A stretch of 64,000 nucleotides of DNA from Natronorubrum sulfidifaciens JCM 14089 (GCF_000337735.1 NZ_AOHX01000058.1:5699-69698), one strand, 5' to 3'. Shown: positions 1 through 10,337, counted from the stretch's first letter. A program made the numbers and translations. Notes: generated by a model not told the origin, from the letters alone.

Positions 1-2360
1 CGAGGTCGTAGGTGCCCGTCTCCTCGGGAGCGTAGGTGACGTTGAGCGCGCCGAGGTGGTAGTAGCCCGGCTCGAGCGTGGCCTCCTGAGTGCCGACGAC
101 GGCGGTGTCGCCGGTCTCGGTGTTCGTGGCGGTGAGTTCGATTTCCTCGGGGCCGTCGATCGTGCCGTTCTGGTAGATGCTGCCGGTGACGTAGGTCTGT
201 TCGCCCTCCACGAGTTCGACCTCGGAGACGCCCGCGGCGATGACCTGAATATCGGATTCGGCGGGGGCGACCTCGACTGTTCCGGCATCTCTGTCACCGA
301 GTTCGAGGTCGTACGTCCCTGCCTCGTCGGGCGCGAACGAGACGTTGAGTGCGCCGAGGTGGTAGAAGCCGGACTCTAGTGTTACTTCTTGTGACCTCAC
401 AACCTCGCGCTCGTTGGTCTCGGTGTTCGTGGCGGTGAGTTCGATCGTCTCGGGATCGTCGACTGTGCCGTTCTGATAGATGCTGCCGGTGACGAACAAC
501 TCCTCACCCTCGACGAGCTCGACCTCGGAGACGCCTGCAGCGATGACCTGAACGTCGGAGTATGCTTCTTCGACGTCGACCGTGCCGGCGTCGAGATCTC
601 CGAGTTCGAGGTCGTACGTCCCCGGCTCATCGGGGACGTACGAGATATTGAGCGCGCCGAGGTGGTAGTAGCCCGGCTCGAGGGTCACCGCTTGGGAGCC
701 CACGACCTCGCGCTCGCCAGTTTCGACGTGCGTGGCGGTGAGGTCGATCGTCTCGGTCGCCTCGTGGCTACCGTTCTGATAGATACTGCCGGTCACGTGA
801 ACCGGCTCTCCCTCGAGGATATCCACTGCCGAAACCGACGCCCCGATCACCCGGATGTCGGTGACGATTTCGTCGACAGTGATCGTGCCGATCTCGCGAT
901 CGCCAAGCGTCAGCTCATAATCGCCCGGTTCGTCGGGCGTGAACGAGATGTTGAGCGCGCCGAGGTGGTAGTAGCCCGGCTCGAGAGTTACGGTTTGGCT
1001 GCCGAGCACGTTCGTCTCACCGCTTTCGACGTCCGTGGCGGTGAGTTCGATCTCCTGGGGACCGTCGACGTTACCTGCTTGGTAGATGCTGCCGGTCGCG
1101 TAGAGCTCGTCGCCCTGTGTGACTTCGACCTCGGAGACGCCCGCAGCGATCACTTGGACGTCGGAGTACGCTGCCTCGACCTCGATCGTGCCGGCGTGTC
1201 GGTCGCCGAGTTCGAGATCGTACGTTCCCGGTTCGGCGGTGAACGAGACGTTGAGCGCGCCGAGGTGGTAGTATCCGGGCTCGAGAGTTACGATTTGGCT
1301 ACCGAGCACGTCCGTCTCACCGCTTTCGACGTTCGTGGCGGTGAGTTCGATCTCTTCGGGACCGTCGACGTTGCCGGATTGGTAGATGCTGCCGATGGCG
1401 TAGAGCTCGTCGCCCTCAACACCCTCCACGTCGGAGACACTCGCGGCGATGACCTGAATGTCAGATTCGGCTTCTTCGACCTCGATCGTGCCGGCGTGTC
1501 GGTCGCCGAGCTCGAGATCGTACGTTCCCGGTTCGGCGGTGAACGAGACGTTGAGCGCGCCGAGGTGGTAGTAGCCCGGCTCGAGAGTTACGGTTTGGCT
1601 GCCGAGCACGTTCGTCTCACCACTCTCGACGTTCGTGGCGGAGAGTTCGATCTCCTCGGGGCCGTCGACGTTACCTGCTTGGTAGATGCTCCCGACTGCG
1701 TAGAGCTCGTCGCCTTCGACGGCTTCCACGTCGGAGACGGACGCCGCGATGACCTGAATGTCTGATTCAGCAGGTTCGACCTCGATCGTGCCGGCATGGC
1801 GGTCGCCAAGTTCGAGGTCGTAGGTGCCAGCTTCGTCAGGCACGAACGAGATGTTGAGCGCGCCAAGGTGGTAGAAGCCGGGCTCGAGCGTGATCTCCTG
1901 AGTCCCCACGACTTCGTGCTCGCCGGTTTCGGTGTTCGTGGCGGTGAGCTCCAACGTCTCCGGGCCGTCGATGTTCCCCGCTTGGTAGACGCTCCCGACT
2001 GCGTAGAGTTCGTCGCCTTCGACGGCTTCCACGTCGGAGACGGACGCCGCGATGACCTGAATGTCCGATTCAGCAGGTTCAACCTCGATCGTGCCGGCAT
2101 GGCGGTCGCCGAGTTCGAGATCGTAGGTGCCCGCCTCATCCGGGACGAACGAGATGTTGAGCGCACCGAGGTGGTAGAAGCCAGGCTCGAGCGTGATCTC
2201 CTGAGTACCCACAACTTCGCGCTCGTTTGTCTCGGTGTTCGTGGCGGTGAGTTCGACCGTCTCGGGACCCGAGACTGTGCCGGCCTGATAGATACTACCG
2301 ATGGCGTAGAGCTCCTCATTTTGTACGACTTCGTCCTCAGAGACGGACGCAGCGATGACT
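1..2360 (-). repeat. Tandem 300/303-bp coding repeats (about 100-residue CARDB-like units)
   Basis: At least eight units are visible. The codons for YHLG recur near 57, 357, 660, 965, 1267, 1567, 1867 and 2170, and the GSIYQ codons recur at 174, 477, 780, 1083, 1383, 1683, 1986 and 2289, giving steps of 300 or 303 bases (100 or 101 residues). Each unit carries the motifs DIQVIAA.VS, GSIYQ.G, ELTATN, VTLEPG(Y/F)YHLGALN and TYDLELGDR. Neighbouring units at 1201-1500 and 1501-1800 are nearly identical over long stretches of DNA, which indicates recent duplication or gene conversion. The array continues off the left edge. Confidence 0.9.
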
Positions 2361-5300
2361 TGGATGTCGGAGTACTGGTTTTCGACAAATACCGTCTCGA
2401 CAACGAACCCGTTGAGCGAGATCGTCACGTTCATTTCGTCTTCGCCGGCAGGCAGATCCGCTTCCGTCGGCGTCCACTCGAATTCCACACCGCCGGGCGT
2501 CGCACCCGGGCCGACTTCAACGGTCGTGGTTTCGACGCGCTCTCCGTCGATGTTTAGGTCGACGTCGTAAGTGCCGGGGCCGCCGTTGTTGAGCAGATCG
2601 CCGGTGATCGTAATCGTCTCCTCGAGCACGACCGACGACTGGTTCACGTCTGCGCCGTAGATGAGGATGTCCGCGTCGGGATCTTCAGTGACGGTGACTA
2701 TTCCAGCGTCGACACCGCCGACACCCAACTGGAACTCACCGGCGTTTTCGAAGGTCCACGTAAACGTGACATCCGTGCTCTCGCCCGCCTCGAGCGTGAC
2801 CGTCGTGCTCTCGACCGTCTGGCCGTTGACCTCGAGCGGAACGGTCAGGTCACCGTCTCCATCGCCGACGTTCTCGACCGTCGCCTCGATCGTCGCGTCC
2901 TCGCCGAGTACGAGTTGCGTCGGCATCACAGCCGCCTCGAGGACTGCAAGCTCGGGATCTGGATCAGGGGTTGGATCGGGGGTTGGATCAGGAGTCGGTT
3001 CGTCGTCGACCGGCGACACCGAAAGCGCGGCCGTATCGAACGCAACCGGGTCCGGATCGTTCGTGATACCCGTGACGACGACCGCCTCAGCGCCATCGTA
3101 CGCGAGGTCGGATTCAAAGGAGAACGTCTCTGTGAAGGTGTCACCCGGCCCCAAGACACGCGGCATCAGGCTGCTTTCGTCGTACAGCGTGTCGACATTC
3201 GTGGGAAGTTCATCTCCATCGAGAACGCCGGCTTCGACGACGCCGAGTGCGGTGAACTGGGCTGCAGCGACGTCACCTGTGTTGGTGACCTCGGCGACGA
3301 CTGTGATCTCCTCGCCGTCTTCGACGTCGACTGTGCTCTCGTCGGTGAGGATCTCCACCGTGAGTTTGACGTCTTCGGGGTCTGGTAGCGGTTCGACCTC
3401 GAGGTCGACCGTCTCGGTTGCTGCTTCGTCAACCGACACGTCGGAGACGGGGATCGCTATCCACTCGTCCGTAAGGACGCTCACCTCGTAGGTTCCCGGC
3501 GGCACATCGATCGCGTACTCGCCGTTTTCGTTCGTAACGAGACCGAGTTCGATCGGCTCCGCATCGAACTCACCCGACGTGGTATCGCCGTCCATCATCC
3601 GAGGAGCCACGTGTGAGTCGCTGGCGACCGGTTCCCCGGTTTCCATATCGATGACCTGCACCGGGATACCTGCGACGGGATCTTCACCGTCAGTGACGGT
3701 CCCCGTGATCGTTCCCGGAGCAACCGGTGGCTCGATCTCGAGGTCCAGTGTCGTCGTTTCACCCTCTTCGACGACGACGTTCTCTTCGGTTACCGTCCCG
3801 AGCGATGGATCCTCCGAGAACGTCGAAACAGTATACGTACCCGGTTGGAGCGTAAGTTCGTAGCTGCCGTCCTCGCCCGTCACGTCGCTTTGGCCGCCAG
3901 CGCTGACGAAGACGTTCGCCACGGCTTCGCCGGTCTCCTGCATGGTCACCTGACCGGTGATCGTGCCCGGGTCCGGAATCGGGGTGAGTTCGATGTCGAA
4001 CACCTCACCGTCGAGGATGTCTTCATCGACAGTGATTATCTGCTGGTCGTAACCGGCCGTGTCGAAAGCAACTGACGGTGTTTGCGTACTGTGTTCAGGG
4101 ATGTTGATCGCGTACTCGCCATTGGCGTCGGTTACCGCCGTGTACAACGGACTGCTCGCGAAGAACCGAGATTCGATCTCGACACCGGCAACCGGCTCGC
4201 CGGTCTCCGCGTCTGTTACCGTTCCAGTTAGAACGGGAATCGAATCGAGCGTGATCGGATCGAGCGCCGTTTCCTCCGCGGACTGGACCTCGACGTTCTG
4301 TCTGTACCCGTCGGCGAAACCAGTCGCCGCGATCGGATCGAATTTGTAGGCACCTGGTGGCACGTCGACGGAAAACTCGCCGGAACCGTCCGTCACGATG
4401 ACCGTTGTGAACCCGTCCGGTGCGGTCGCCGGTTCGTTGAGATCGACCTGTTCGATCACGGTGAGTTCTGCTCCTGCGATCGGATTGTCGTCCTCGTCGA
4501 CGATCGTTCCGGTGATCGTCCCGTCGGATTCCTCGAGGTCGTCTCCGTCGCTCTGTGGGGCCGTCGCGAACGGAGCGAACTGGATCGGCCCACTGTCGAT
4601 CTGGATCTCGTCGCCGTCGCCGTCCGCAACGACGTCCGTATCCTCGGCGTCGACAAACGGCTCGTCGCTCCCGGTGGTGGTGCTCGGCCCGCTCTCGGCA
4701 CCCCACCAGTTGTTCGTCGCCTCGAGTGCGGGCGAGTGACCGTCGTATCGGAGGCCGTAACCGCTGTTTCCAGCGATGTTGTTTTCGGTTACCGATATTT
4801 GATTAGCATCCGGGCTGACGTACACGCCCCAGACATTGTTGATTTGATTACCCGTGATGTCGATGTCGCCGTTACCGACTGATTCGATACGGAGTCCAAA
4901 GCTGTTCGAATCAAGTGTGTTCGAATCAACCATGACCGCACCGTCGGCATTGATCCTGACACCAGCAGCGAATCCGGATCCACCGTCAATGTGTCCACTG
5001 ACATCGTTGCCGAGTAGTTCAACATCAGCGGCTTCGTTGATATTGATCCCGTCTCTATCGTTGTCGACGATCGTGTTTCCTTCGACGGTTACACCAGATC
5101 CAGAGTCCAACTCGATACCATGGTCGCTGCTACTCCGAACGTGGTTATTAATTAGTGTAACACTGTCACTGTTACGGACCCATATTCCGAGGCCATCGTT
5201 GTCTTTGACCTCATTGTTCTCAACGGTCGCTGTTGTCGCAGAGAAAACTCGGATTCCGTATCCGTCGTTTTCAAGTACGGTATTGTCCGTGATTTCACTG

Positions 5301-8134
5301 ATTGCTGACCAACCTTGGATACCGTAGCCACCGTTGTTCTCCACGTGGTTATCGGCGATGACGCCGTCAGCGACAATCGCGTTCCCGGCGTTGTCGCGGA
5401 CGGTGTTGTTTGTTACTGCCTCAGCGTCGAACCCCCGAATACCGATATCACCATCAACAACCAGATTCGAGTCAATCGTCGCGGCGGTGTCATCGCTGTC
5501 GATTCCTCCATCGGTGACGTTCAGAACTTCGTTGTCAGAGATGTCAACTGCACCTGAGTTTCGAACCCAGATCCCGCCACCAGATTCATTGACGTCGTTT
5601 GCCTCGATGGTTCCCGTCTTGACCTCGTCGAAGCGAATCGCGTGAGAAGCGTGTCCCGTCAGTTCGGTCGTCGAGATCGTCACGTCGTCCGAATCGGTGG
5701 CGACGATGCCACCCGTATCCTCACCGTCGCCGGTGCTGTCGGAGACTTTCCCATCGACGAACGTTGCCTTTTCAACGCCGTCGAACTCGACGCCAGTGGC
5801 GTATCCTTCAACCGTTGTCTCTGAGATGTCGACGTCCGTTCCGCCGAGCACTGCGATCGCATGCTCGCCCCCTGCACCCGCTTCGGTCACCGTTACGTCT
5901 GTAAGCGTCACGTCGTCGCTTTCGACGACGAGGACGCCGATCGGCATCCCCTCAGTGTCGATGTTTTCAACCGTGACATCAGTTGAGTCGACGACGAAGG
6001 CCTGTCTCGCATTCTCCGGAGCGGTCGTCCCGGACTCGCCGGTTGCATAGAACAGCGGCGAGCCGTCCTCGAAGACGTTGTTGTCGACGTCGTGTGCGAA
6101 GTGCTCGAGCTCGTCGCCGTCGACGAGGAGTCCGGACTCGAGGGTGTTCTCAAACAGTTCGACGTCGCTCACGCGCTCGAGGACGAGATCGGTCTCGTGG
6201 CCGACGTACTCGTTGTCCTCGATCTCGATCTCGGAGACGTAGGGGGTGAATACGGTGCCGTTCCCGTTCGACTCGAATCGGTTGTCGGTCACGAACACGC
6301 CTGTCGGGAACTCGTTGTCGGGGTCGGGAGGTGAGCCGGTCCCACCACCGCGTCCGTCCGGCGTGATTGGGGCTGTGATCGTGTCGACGTATAGCCCGAT
6401 CTCGCCGCTACCGGCGATCTCGTTACCGGAAACGGTGGTGTCCTCAGCTGCACGGAAGAAGTCCTCCGGGACGTTGCTACCGGGTGCGGTTGCAGACCGG
6501 TACGCCAGACGGACCCCGTGTTCGGCGCTGTCGGTGATCTCGTTGTCGCGGATCTCGATCCCTGTCCCGAAGTCGACGCGGACGCCGTCGACGCCGGCGT
6601 TCGTGATCTCGTTGTCGATCACTGAGCCCTCGTTTCGCTGGTCGACGAATGCCCCGTCAGTTGCCCGCCCATCGCCCGGGCCGGTGAAGAAATCGTCGTA
6701 GAACACGACGCCGAACCGGCCGACGTCGATGATCGTGTTGTTCTCGAAGGTACCGCCGCTGGCGGAGCCGACCTGTATGCCGTTGCCGTCGCCGCCTTCG
6801 ATGTGGTTCCCGTAGGCGTGAAGGTCGCCCGCCGAGCCGGAGAACCGGATGCCGGCGTCGGTGCTGTCGGTGATCTCGTTGTATTGGAGCACCGTTTCGG
6901 TCTGGTTCGACGACGACGAGATCCCGACGTCGTTTCGAGCGAGGACGTTACCTTCGACGGTGACGCGCGTGGTCGCTTGGAGCCGTACACCCGCGTTGCT
7001 CTCGTTGAATCGGTTGTTTCTGACCGTGACGTCGGTCGTATCGAAACGGGTTGAATCGACCTCATTTAGATCGAAGCCACCTCCTCGTGTAACGAATACC
7101 CCCGAGGGACCACCGTTCGTTATCTCGTTGTTCTCGATGATAGTTCCAGAGGAAAACCCGGCAAGATTGAGTGCCGAGCCGGAGGTATTTTCGATGACGT
7201 TGCCCTCGATGAGGGCGTTCGCGGAGCCGTTGTACGTCTCAGAGGGTCCTGGACTGAATCCGAGCTGGATCGCCGCGCCGTTCCCGACGTTCGTGATGTC
7301 GTTACCGCGGATCTCCGCGTTCGATGAGTCAAACGGTTTGATGTCGGGCAGGTCGAATCCGTCCTCGTAGACCAGTATCCCCCGGCCAACGTCGGTGAGC
7401 GTGTTGTTCTCGATGACGACGTTCTGTGAATCGATCGCCTGGATTTGGTGTCGGTCGTCGCGTGAATCAGATACGCCGTTACCTCGGATCTCAACGCCGA
7501 TCGATTCTTCAGCCAAAATTGCCACCTCGTTCCGCTCGAGTTCGTTATCCTCGATGACTGCACCGTTGACGCTTTGCACATAAATACCCGAGTCGCCACC
7601 AGATTGGCTGTTGTTCTCAACGGTGTTCCCACGGATTTCGATGCCCGTCAGAACCCGTTTCTCGTCGGTTCCCTCGTCAGTTCCCTCGACGTGAACACCG
7701 ACCCCTCCGTTATCAGCTACCGTCACGCCGTCGATAGTGACGTCGGATGCGTCCTGCACGCTGATTCCGTGTTCGTCGAACTCACGGACCTCGAGGCCCT
7801 CGATCGTGACGTTGTCCGCCGTAACAATGATACCAGTCGAACCTGCGGCTTGGGTGCCGTCGAGTATCGTCGGCTCGTCGCCAACGGCTGCAAGCGTTAG
7901 ACCGTCGACGTCGATGACCAGCGATTCGTCGAACGTTCCAGATTCGACGTAGATCGTATCCTCGTTATCGGCAGCTTCGATTGCGCCCTGAATGCTCTCG
8001 TCGCTCTCAACCGTAGTGGGTGTCACAGCACCGGCCACACCCACAGCGAGGGCAGCACCACAGATCACCAGAATAGCGAGTCCCACGAGTACTCGCGATT
8101 TCCGTCGTATCGAAGTCCGCTCCGCGTTTGTCAT
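1..8134 (-). CDS. Giant secreted beta-helix / CARDB-repeat surface protein (C-terminus beyond window)
   Basis: The open frame starts at ATG 8134 and runs without a stop to position 1, so at least 2,711 residues are present and the C-terminus is missing. The N-terminus has basic residues (RRKSR) and a hydrophobic stretch (LVGLAILVICGAALAVGVAG), a likely export signal. Residues about 35-1145 are NosD/PbH1-type right-handed beta-helix repeats (many N-x-I/V-x-x-N turns) ending in an NNWWG...GP motif. Residues about 1150-1570 are carboxypeptidase-regulatory-like modules (GTITGTV...G.Y.. patterns). CARDB-like domains follow, split by a DPTPDPTPDPTP linker near residue 1715, then an array of about 100-residue repeats from about residue 1925. 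It is probably a cell-surface adhesin or carbohydrate-interacting protein. The histidine kinase gene ends 78 bases upstream on the same strand. Function beyond surface location is inference. Confidence 0.85.
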   Translation of the reverse strand, partial: MTNAERTSIRRKSRVLVGLAILVICGAALAVGVAGAVTPTTVESDESIQGAIEAADNEDTIYVESGTFDESLVIDVDGLTLAAVGDEPTILDGTQAAGSTGIIVTADNVTIEGLEVREFDEHGISVQDASDVTIDGVTVADNGGVGVHVEGTDEGTDEKRVLTGIEIRGNTVENNSQSGGDSGIYVQSVNGAVIEDNELERNEVAILAEESIGVEIRGNGVSDSRDDRHQIQAIDSQNVVIENNTLTDVGRGILVYEDGFDLPDIKPFDSSNAEIRGNDITNVGNGAAIQLGFSPGPSETYNGSANALIEGNVIENTSGSALNLAGFSSGTIIENNEITNGGPSGVFVTRGGGFDLNEVDSTRFDTTDVTVRNNRFNESNAGVRLQATTRVTVEGNVLARNDVGISSSSNQTETVLQYNEITDSTDAGIRFSGSAGDLHAYGNHIEGGDGNGIQVGSASGGTFENNTIIDVGRFGVVFYDDFFTGPGDGRATDGAFVDQRNEGSVIDNEITNAGVDGVRVDFGTGIEIRDNEITDSAEHGVRLAYRSATAPGSNVPEDFFRAAEDTTVSGNEIAGSGEIGLYVDTITAPITPDGRGGGTGSPPDPDNEFPTGVFVTDNRFESNGNGTVFTPYVSEIEIEDNEYVGHETDLVLERVSDVELFENTLESGLLVDGDELEHFAHDVDNNVFEDGSPLFYATGESGTTAPENARQAFVVDSTDVTVENIDTEGMPIGVLVVESDDVTLTDVTVTEAGAGGEHAIAVLGGTDVDISETTVEGYATGVEFDGVEKATFVDGKVSDSTGDGEDTGGIVATDSDDVTISTTELTGHASHAIRFDEVKTGTIEANDVNESGGGIWVRNSGAVDISDNEVLNVTDGGIDSDDTAATIDSNLVVDGDIGIRGFDAEAVTNNTVRDNAGNAIVADGVIADNHVENNGGYGIQGWSAISEITDNTVLENDGYGIRVFSATTATVENNEVKDNDGLGIWVRNSDSVTLINNHVRSSSDHGIELDSGSGVTVEGNTIVDNDRDGININEAADVELLGNDVSGHIDGGSGFAAGVRINADGAVMVDSNTLDSNSFGLRIESVGNGDIDITGNQINNVWGVYVSPDANQISVTENNIAGNSGYGLRYDGHSPALEATNNWWGAESGPSTTTGSDEPFVDAEDTDVVADGDGDEIQIDSGPIQFAPFATAPQSDGDDLEESDGTITGTIVDEDDNPIAGAELTVIEQVDLNEPATAPDGFTTVIVTDGSGEFSVDVPPGAYKFDPIAATGFADGYRQNVEVQSAEETALDPITLDSIPVLTGTVTDAETGEPVAGVEIESRFFASSPLYTAVTDANGEYAINIPEHSTQTPSVAFDTAGYDQQIITVDEDILDGEVFDIELTPIPDPGTITGQVTMQETGEAVANVFVSAGGQSDVTGEDGSYELTLQPGTYTVSTFSEDPSLGTVTEENVVVEEGETTTLDLEIEPPVAPGTITGTVTDGEDPVAGIPVQVIDMETGEPVASDSHVAPRMMDGDTTSGEFDAEPIELGLVTNENGEYAIDVPPGTYEVSVLTDEWIAIPVSDVSVDEAATETVDLEVEPLPDPEDVKLTVEILTDESTVDVEDGEEITVVAEVTNTGDVAAAQFTALGVVEAGVLDGDELPTNVDTLYDESSLMPRVLGPGDTFTETFSFESDLAYDGAEAVVVTGITNDPDPVAFDTAALSVSPVDDEPTPDPTPDPTPDPDPELAVLEAAVMPTQLVLGEDATIEATVENVGDGDGDLTVPLEVNGQTVESTTVTLEAGESTDVTFTWTFENAGEFQLGVGGVDAGIVTVTEDPDADILIYGADVNQSSVVLEETITITGDLLNNGGPGTYDVDLNIDGERVETTTVEVGPGATPGGVEFEWTPTEADLPAGEDEMNVTISLNGFVVETVFVENQYSDIQVIAASVSEDEVVQNEELYAIGSIYQAGTVSGPETVELTATNTETNEREVVGTQEITLEPGFYHLGALNISFVPDEAGTYDLELGDRHAGTIEVEPAESDIQVIAASVSDVEAVEGDELYAVGSVYQAGNIDGPETLELTATNTETGEHEVVGTQEITLEPGFYHLGALNISFVPDEAGTYDLELGDRHAGTIEVEPAESDIQVIAASVSDVEAVEGDELYAVGSIYQAGNVDGPEEIELSATNVESGETNVLGSQTVTLEPGYYHLGALNVSFTAEPGTYDLELGDRHAGTIEVEEAESDIQVIAASVSDVEGVEGDELYAIGSIYQSGNVDGPEEIELTATNVESGETDVLGSQIVTLEPGYYHLGALNVSFTAEPGTYDLELGDRHAGTIEVEAAYSDVQVIAAGVSEVEVTQGDELYATGSIYQAGNVDGPQEIELTATDVESGETNVLGSQTVTLEPGYYHLGALNISFTPDEPGDYELTLGDREIGTITVDEIVTDIRVIGASVSAVDILEGEPVHVTGSIYQNGSHEATETIDLTATHVETGEREVVGSQAVTLEPGYYHLGALNISYVPDEPGTYDLELGDLDAGTVDVEEAYSDVQVIAAGVSEVELVEGEELFVTGSIYQNGTVDDPETIELTATNTETNEREVVRSQEVTLESGFYHLGALNVSFAPDEAGTYDLELGDRDAGTVEVAPAESDIQVIAAGVSEVELVEGEQTYVTGSIYQNGTIDGPEEIELTATNTETGDTAVVGTQEATLEPGYYHLGALNVTYAPEETGTYDL

Positions 8135-8212
8135 GGTAAAGATAATTCTCAATGTATCATAACATTCTGCTTAGCCAGACCGTAGTGGGGTACTTAGCTC
8201 AGTCTAAGTAGG

Positions 8213-9970
8213 TCACTCTCGTTTCGGAAGCCGAACGATCACTGTGGTTCCCTCCCCCAGTGTGGATTCAATATCGACCGACCCACCGTGTTGTTCCACG
8301 ATCTTCTTACACAGCGCCAGTCCAGCACCTGTTCCGGGCGTCTGTTCTGCGTGCTGGCCTCTGGTGAATAGCTCGAAGACGTACTCGAGTTCGTCCGGGT
8401 CGATACCGACACCTGCGTCTGTGACGGTGAGCACGTGTTCGGTCTCGGTTGTTGTGGCCTCGACCGAGATCACCGGCGGCGCAGGACCAGAGTACCTGAT
8501 TGCGTTCGAAATGAGGTTCTGAAAGAGCCGAACAAGTTGGTGTTCAATGCCGCTCACTGTCGGCAACTCGCCGACGGAGACTGTCGTGTCGGTCTCTTCG
8601 ATCGAGAATCGAAGGCTCGTCGTCGCCTGGTCGACGACAGCAGCCAGCGAGACCGGTTCGAACTGGTCGTCGTTGCGTTCGATTCGTGAATACTCGAGCA
8701 GGTCCGACAGCATCGTCTGCATTCGCTCGGCGTTCGTCTGTGCCACCGCGAGTATCTCGTCGTTCTCGGCCGAGAGTTCCGGCTCTGACCGACGGACGCG
8801 GTCGATGTATCGTTCGGTCGTTCGCGCTGGTTGCCGCAGGTCGTGAGAGATTGCGGTCGTAAACGTCTCCAACTCGCGGTTTACCGCCATCACCTCATCT
8901 AACTGAGCCGAAAGCGCTGCCTCGAGCGAACGCTTTTCGGTCACATCTCGGAGTGTCATCGTTCGGCCAATCAGGTTCCCATTGACGTCGACCAGTGGTG
9001 TCTTCGTCACGGCCAACTTCCGCGGTGTCGCATCGATTTCACACGAAATCTCGCTGCTAACGGTGGATCTGTCTTCGGAGGGCTCCGTTTCCGTTACTAT
9101 CTCTGGAAGAGTCTGATGGACACTGGTACCGATTACTGCGTCGCCGTCAAGTTTGAGTATCGTTGCTGCTGCATCGTTGATGTCGACGATTTGCTGTTGG
9201 CTGTCGATGACGATGATCCCTTCAGAAAGGGTATCAACAACCGTCTCTCGAGCAATCGGAACCAGATCTAGCAACTGATAGTGATAGATGGCTGCAAAAA
9301 ATAACACACCAGTTGCGACGAAACTGAACGGTGTGAGATCGAAATTCGATGGAACGTAGAGATCGGTATGGAACGCAAGGTTAGCCGCCATCGGAACGAC
9401 TGCACCAAGCAGTAACAGCCCCACTTGTCGACGATACACCTTCGGTGCCCAGACGAAGAGCTGTGCAAACAGTACTGCACCAGCGGCCATGAGTGCATAG
9501 CCGTACGCTGCGTGAACCCAGAACGCCAGCCCGAACGCCTGATCGATAAGCAGTAGCGATCCATCGTTAACGGACTTGATACCGAACGTCTGACGGATCA
9601 GCTCGTGTCGTGGGTTTGTCCAGACAAGCACGAGATACGCCGTTGGGACCACCGATAGTGTGCCAAGCGTCCGTGGCGTAAGTAAGTGATCTCGACCGGT
9701 AAACTGCAACGCAAACCCGATCCACGCGATTGGGACGGCAGCGACGGCGATGTGGTTGGCATTGGCCCAAAACAGTTTCGTCCCTTCAGTTGCGCCAGCG
9801 ATCTGCAATCCATATGTAACAGCCCACAGCATCATCGCGCCAATCAGCAACAAAAACGCGGTGCTACCGGGAACGTCGCGCTTTTGCCACGCACCAACAG
9901 CGACGACACCCATCGTTGCCGCCGCTAACAGCAGAAACAGCGTATAGATCGTCCACTGCCACTCCCACAT
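8213..9970 (-). CDS. Membrane sensor histidine kinase (7TM-PAS-HisKA-HATPase)
   Basis: This 585-residue sensor kinase probably phosphorylates a response regulator encoded elsewhere, since none is adjacent. The first about 235 residues form seven hydrophobic segments of the haloarchaeal histidine-kinase N-terminal 7TM type. A PAS domain follows (IIVIDSQQQIVDINDAAA). The HisKA phospho-acceptor is in AISHDLRQPARTTERY, about residue 375. The ATPase has an N box (LFQNLISNAIRYSG), G1 (DAGVGIDPDELEYVFELF) and G2 (GTGAGLALCKKIVEQHGG). The start is ATG 9970. It lies just upstream of the giant surface-protein gene on the same strand, so a regulatory link is possible but not shown. Confidence 0.93.
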   Translation of the reverse strand: MWEWQWTIYTLFLLLAAATMGVVAVGAWQKRDVPGSTAFLLLIGAMMLWAVTYGLQIAGATEGTKLFWANANHIAVAAVPIAWIGFALQFTGRDHLLTPRTLGTLSVVPTAYLVLVWTNPRHELIRQTFGIKSVNDGSLLLIDQAFGLAFWVHAAYGYALMAAGAVLFAQLFVWAPKVYRRQVGLLLLGAVVPMAANLAFHTDLYVPSNFDLTPFSFVATGVLFFAAIYHYQLLDLVPIARETVVDTLSEGIIVIDSQQQIVDINDAAATILKLDGDAVIGTSVHQTLPEIVTETEPSEDRSTVSSEISCEIDATPRKLAVTKTPLVDVNGNLIGRTMTLRDVTEKRSLEAALSAQLDEVMAVNRELETFTTAISHDLRQPARTTERYIDRVRRSEPELSAENDEILAVAQTNAERMQTMLSDLLEYSRIERNDDQFEPVSLAAVVDQATTSLRFSIEETDTTVSVGELPTVSGIEHQLVRLFQNLISNAIRYSGPAPPVISVEATTTETEHVLTVTDAGVGIDPDELEYVFELFTRGQHAEQTPGTGAGLALCKKIVEQHGGSVDIESTLGEGTTVIVRLPKRE

Positions 9971-10337
9971 CGCGAACAGTGCGGTTGAAAGTGAAGATGC
10001 GGCTATAATATGTCCAGTAGGAATATCGCAATAATAAAATTATTGATGAGATCACCATCCCAACACCCGACTCAAAAACGGCTCGCAACTGAGAGACGGA
10101 GGCTGTTACTCCAGTGTTAGTGTGGACCAATCGCCGCCAACAGCGTTTGGGACGTACCGATCTCGGTTTTCGGCGAACGACAGCGATCGGAGTTGTGGAG
10201 ATACTTTCCGACAACACGATTCATGCACCGATCGCACGCAAACGCTCGTCGTCGCCGGCGGGCCGTGAGACGCGATCGGGCGTGTACTGACTGTTGTCCG
10301 ACAGGATGCTAAACAGGACTGCAGAGACGGGCGAATG
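9971..10337. other. Intergenic region with AT-rich kinase promoter and a decayed repeat
   Basis: No convincing gene is present. The part next to the kinase start is AT-rich: minus-strand TATA-like CATATTATAG lies near 10010 and ATAATTTTATTATT near 10035, consistent with the kinase promoter. The part from 10201 to 10307 is a decayed copy of the palindromic repeat described separately. Confidence 0.5.
10201..10307 (-). repeat. Decayed copy of ATACTGTCGGACAG-ended palindromic repeat
   Basis: The segment opens with ATACTTTCCGACAACA and closes with GTACTGACTGTTGTCCGACAGGAT-like sequence. This matches, with many differences, the reverse complement of the 110-bp element at 31042-31151, and it has nearly the same length. 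It lies about 30 bases downstream of the stop codon of the PNPOx-like gene. Confidence 0.45.

Noticed and set aside
1-2360. CRISPR array
   Set aside because: The 300-base period and open coding frame through all units show protein repeats, not short repeats with unique spacers.
1588-2403. Reverse-strand frame of 271 codons inside the repeat array
   Set aside because: It is a different frame of the giant protein gene; its Arg/Ser/Pro-rich product has no family features, while the true frame is open for over 8 kb.
662-2557. Plus-strand frames of 367 and 253 codons with repeated sequence
   Set aside because: They are antisense shadows of the repeats; their repetition simply follows the DNA periodicity.
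2951-3003. Short DNA tandem repeat as a regulatory microsatellite
   Set aside because: It encodes the DPTPDPTP linker within the giant protein, so it is explained as coding sequence.
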